Assembly: GCA_017445115.1 (NCBI GenBank)
Contig: JAFSUU010000013.1
Location: 1-7,323 of the forward strand
DNA from: Clostridia bacterium
GTDB taxonomy: Bacteria > Bacillota_A > Clostridia > Oscillospirales > CAG-272
Length of the DNA: 7,323 nucleotides
Direction: 5' to 3'
Below are positions 4,508 through 7,323 of this stretch, piece after piece. The translations under genes and the position numbers were made by a program. Position 1 is the first letter of the stretch, and every line of letters begins with the position of its first letter. The notes below the pieces were generated by a model. That model was not told the origin of the DNA. It made no database searches and saw only the letters and a program-made list of their open reading frames with translations.

Positions 4508-4554
4508 GCCCTTTCATCACATATTTACAACCTCAATTGGGTTATTCATCACAT
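4484..4554. repeat. Three ATCACAT repeats at exact 32-bp spacing
   Basis: ATCACAT occurs at 4484-4490, 4516-4522 and 4548-4554, so successive starts are exactly 32 bp apart, about three helical turns. The second and third copies extend to the 10-mer TTCATCACAT. All lie in the 143-bp gap before the ATPase gene, the first at the promoter -10 box. Same-face spacing suggests cooperative binding by a regulator, possibly autoregulation. The repeats are short and the sequence AT-rich, so chance is not excluded. Confidence 0.45.
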
Positions 4555-4592
4555 TTTTTGCGGATGAAAAGCTCGTTTCAAGCCAAAAGGCG

Positions 4593-5420
4593 CTATATAA
4601 ACATTTTATATCTGCACAACCCGGCGTAATCCTTGCGCTCTATAATTTCCTCCGGGAACTCCGGCAGCCACTTGCGGTCAAAGCTGGTCGTGCCGAAATA
4701 GGCGTTGAAGCTGTCGACGGGAAGGATCACCCAATCGGTATCTTCCTGTTTGTTGGCAATGTAATATTTTGCAAGCTCTATGATCACGTTCTCGCATTTC
4801 TTGTTGTTCAGTGCGTCCTTCAATTTCTGCACCGTTTCGGCGGGCAGTTCAAAGTCTTTGTTTTTCAGCGGCCCTTCTTCCTTCGCTTCGGCGAGGATAT
4901 CCGCGAATCGCCGCACCCAGCCCTTCGTGTTGACGGAATAGAGGGACGCCTGATACTGTATCACCTTGTCACGCCATGCGTCGTCAAAGCCTTTTGTGAG
5001 AACGATAGCGCTGCCGACGGACGTGGGATAAACGCCGTCGGTATGGTCGAGCACAACTTCAATTACGTTATGAACGTGCGTGTAAAACCAGCCTTCGCCG
5101 TCTTCGTTTACAAGCTCCGGGAATTCAGCGTGTAATTCAGGGAAACACGTCTTGTCCTTCCAAGACTCGTCTTTCTTCGGCTTGCTTCCGTCCGGCAGAC
5201 TGCACCACGCCTTGAGCGCGCGCCCGGCACGTTCCAGATCCGGCACGTCGGTCTCCCACATATATCCTCTCGCAAGAATCGTGAAAACTCTGGTCAGCGC
5301 GTCGAATTTCTTGAGCATATCGTAGGTGAATCGCCCGAGATAACCTGTATCGCGCTTGTTCTTGATGACGTATTCGGGGAAGGTCGTGTACGCTTTGAAT
5401 TCTTCTATTTCATTCAGCAT
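4593..5420 (-). CDS. Hypothetical protein, 275 residues, function unknown
   Basis: I do not recognise this family. The protein is soluble, with no signal peptide or membrane segment. It is rich in aromatic and acidic residues, with tryptophans at about 55, 72, 87, 111, 149, 168, 230 and 251. A more helical stretch with many charges spans about 165-225, and the chain ends in a compact YAGLCRYKMFI. No nucleotide-binding loop, zinc motif or catalytic signature is visible. ATG at 5420 is preceded by GAGGGGG with about 9 bases between. The upstream gene stops only 6 bp before this ATG, so the two are translated from one message and probably work together. After its TAG stop no clear terminator is seen before the ATPase promoter. 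Confidence 0.8.
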   Translation of the reverse strand: MLNEIEEFKAYTTFPEYVIKNKRDTGYLGRFTYDMLKKFDALTRVFTILARGYMWETDVPDLERAGRALKAWCSLPDGSKPKKDESWKDKTCFPELHAEFPELVNEDGEGWFYTHVHNVIEVVLDHTDGVYPTSVGSAIVLTKGFDDAWRDKVIQYQASLYSVNTKGWVRRFADILAEAKEEGPLKNKDFELPAETVQKLKDALNNKKCENVIIELAKYYIANKQEDTDWVILPVDSFNAYFGTTSFDRKWLPEFPEEIIERKDYAGLCRYKMFI

Positions 5421-5426
5421 ATACCG

Positions 5427-6385
5427 TCACCCCCTCACCGCGTTATCCGCTATGCGGTCGAGAAGCACGTCCATCGCAAAATCTCGCTTTTTGAGCGCAA
5501 CGGCGCATTTCAGCGCCGTATCGGGGTCGATGCGTTCGTTCAGATAGATCCTCGTCCGGCTCGCCGCGAGATCGCGGTAGTCGTGGCTTCTGCCTTTCAG
5601 ATAGTGTTCCATAATATCGTTGACAAGCTCGCTGTCCGTATCGGTGCGGACGGCGTTTTTCTTTTTCTCTTCGGCATCGTACATATCGTCAAGATCGGCG
5701 ATGATATCCGAGAGGATACGGAAACCGAAGCTTCTGAAATCGGCGAAAAGGTCGATATATTCGTGCCTGTTGTACGGAAGATAACGCAAAAGGAAATCTT
5801 CGCGTCCGTCCTCGTCAAGCATGTGCCAGTTCTCACGGTCGAGCGCGGTGCGGATGTCGTGAATCTCCTCCGCGCTCGATTCCTGAAACACGCCGTAGAG
5901 TTCGTCGGTCGTATATTCTTCATCCTGTGCGCGTGAGAAAAGGATTCGCTCAATATCGCCGCAGCGCGTCATCTGTTTGATCTTGATCCGGCTGACGCGG
6001 ATGCGCCGCAGCGCCTCGTTGTAATCGGCAATCATACCACGCATAAGTTCCAGATCCTTCGGATCGAGCCTGTCTGCCCAGCCTCTTTTCCTGGCAAAGG
6101 AAAACAGCTCGGCGTCCCTTGCCGGCTTCGGCTTCAGCTTCGGAGTGTTCTTTTCAAGCATACGGGCGTAATACGGCAGTTTTTCCACGTTGGAGCTGAC
6201 CGTATCCCAGTCGGTATTCTCAAAGAAAGTTTCGAGCTTTTCCTTAACGGTCGGCTCGTACCACTCGCGCCCGTCTTTGCTGTTTACGATGTTTTTGTAC
6301 GTCAGAAAAGGACTGCGCGGAACTCCGAACGAGAAAAATCCGACGTATTCTTCAATATCCGGCTTGACGCCGCTTTTTGCGGAGG
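5427..6385 (-). CDS. Hypothetical protein, 5' end cut off at a sequence breakpoint
   Basis: About 319 codons are present. GTG at 6188 is a possible internal start, but the same frame stays open upstream to 6385 with plausible protein ([17 protein letters not shown] near the break, then [20 protein letters not shown]). I therefore take this as a longer gene missing its N-terminus. Immediately beyond, the frame hits TAG at 6390-6388, where the sequence becomes RNase R on the other strand. The protein is very rich in Asp, Glu, Arg and Lys, largely helical, without membrane segments. I recognise no family; [20 protein letters not shown] and [20 protein letters not shown] are useful search segments. 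It ends 6 bp before the 275-aa gene, forming a two-gene unit with it. Confidence 0.72.
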
Positions 6386-7323
6386 CACTATGTCACAGAG
6401 GGCAGCCCGCTTGACAGGGAAGCATATGAACGCGGGACATCCGTCTATGTGCTTGATAAGGTCGTACCGATGCTACCGCACGTACTGAGCAACGGGATCT
6501 GCAGTCTGAATCCCGGAACAGACCGCCTGACAAATACAGTGGAAATGATGATCGCCAAAGACGGCACGACTGTCAACTATGAAGTTTATCCGTCAGTCAT
6601 TCATTCGGATGAGCGGATGACCTATGCGAACGTCAATAAGATATTTGACGGCGATCAGGAACTGAAGGAACGGTACGCGCATCTCGGTTCATTGTTCCAG
6701 GATATGAGGCAGTGTGCAAAAGCGATCCGCAGGATGCGCAATGCCAAAGGCGCGATGGAATTTGAATCAACGGAATCAAAGATCGACGTTGATGAGAACG
6801 GCAGACCTGTGAAGGTAGCACCGGCAGAACGCGGGGAAGCGGAAATGATGATCGAAGACTTCATGATCGCTGCCAACGTGTCTGTCGCCAACCTGATGAA
6901 GAAAAATCACATTCCGGCACTGTACCGTATCCATGAAGAACCGCAGGCCAAGAAACTCAGGAGTTTTGAAACGCTGTCATACCATCTCGGCCACAAACTG
7001 ACGATCGCAGGCGGCTCGGCAACACCGAAAAAACTGCAGGAGTATCTGAATGATGCAAAAGACCTGGAATGCTATCCGGTCCTGTCAAAGATGCTGCTGA
7101 GATGCATGCAGAAAGCAAAGTATGATCCGGTCTGTGTGGGACACTTCTCCCTGGCAGAGGACGAGTATCTGCATTTCACTTCCCCGATCAGAAGATATCC
7201 CGACCTGATCGTTCACAGAATGCTGAGAAAGTATTATTTTGAGAACGGACACAGCGGTGATCTGTATACGGATGAAACGAACATGAAGGATTATGCCGTG
7301 CAGTCATCCGTGAAAGAACGCAA
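6386..7323 (+). CDS. rnr: Ribonuclease R, internal fragment (RNB domain, both ends missing)
   Basis: This is a 3'-to-5' exoribonuclease that degrades structured RNA. The frame is open from the breakpoint to the window edge, 312 codons with no stop. It starts mid-domain with [20 protein letters not shown], corresponding to the part of the RNB domain just after the catalytic aspartate cluster. The landmarks [19 protein letters not shown] and [18 protein letters not shown] follow, the latter being the RNase II/R family signature (about residues 263-280 of the fragment). The N-terminal cold-shock domains, the aspartate cluster and a start codon are absent; the C-terminal S1 domain would lie beyond the window. 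RNase R rather than RNase II is favoured by the [11 protein letters not shown] and [10 protein letters not shown] wording. It does not belong to the minus-strand genes, and its abrupt beginning suggests a join rather than a functional gene at this locus. Confidence 0.93.

Noticed and set aside
4484..4554. Regularly spaced repeats as a CRISPR array
   Set aside because: The repeat unit is only 7-10 bp, there are three copies and no cas genes. Position over a promoter fits operator sites better.
6190..6414. A 74-codon plus-strand frame across the breakpoint
   Set aside because: It is antisense to the truncated unknown gene on the left and out of frame with RNase R on the right.

Overview
The window looks like a gut-type Gram-positive (Firmicutes, probably Clostridia) sequence. 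The signs are strong GGAGG-type ribosome binding sites, SipW/TasA-like (camelysin) secretion genes, an AAA+/DUF4143 ATPase and U-tract terminators. Species cannot be read from the sequence. Almost every gene left of about 6385 is on the minus strand. The right-hand 0.94 kb is a plus-strand RNase R fragment that meets the rest at an abrupt breakpoint and may not belong next to it.

Layout on the minus strand, read right to left: a 5'-truncated unknown gene (6385-5427) is tightly followed by an unknown 275-aa gene (5420-4593). Next comes a promoter region with three repeats spaced exactly 32 bp apart, then the AAA/DUF4143 ATPase (4449-3112), closed by a long palindromic terminator (3009-3070). 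A tyrosine recombinase follows (2902-2057). Beyond its 3' end lies a DNA segment of about 300 bp bounded by 23-bp inverted repeats (1738-1760 and 2012-2034). After the segment come a small ORF and a 137-codon ORF that look like one frameshifted gene (1720-1255), a structured non-coding stretch (1081-1164), a SipW-like signal peptidase (1020-244), and the start of a protein with a SipW-type signal peptide (140-1).

The main finding is an apparent DNA-inversion switch. The inverted repeats share a dif/Xer-like core (6-bp arms around an identical 6-bp centre CGCGAA), match at 22 of 23 positions, and lie 22 bp from a recombinase gene with an intact catalytic set (R140, K164, H227, R230, H253, Y262). 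Between them is a perfect consensus promoter (TTGACA, 17 bp, TATAAT, with an extended TGN). In this copy it points right, away from the SipW/TasA-like operon and into a strong terminator just outside the segment. A second terminator inside the segment faces the operon. Inversion would turn the promoter toward the operon, leaving a leader of about 80 nt before a ribosome binding site and ATG, and would turn the inner terminator away. As read, the operon is predicted OFF. I infer phase-variable expression of a SipW-processed surface or fibre protein; no inverted copy is visible here, so inversion itself is not shown.

At 6385/6386 a minus-strand gene is cut near its 5' side and an RNase R reading frame begins mid-domain on the other strand. 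This is most simply an assembly chimera or a rearrangement breakpoint.
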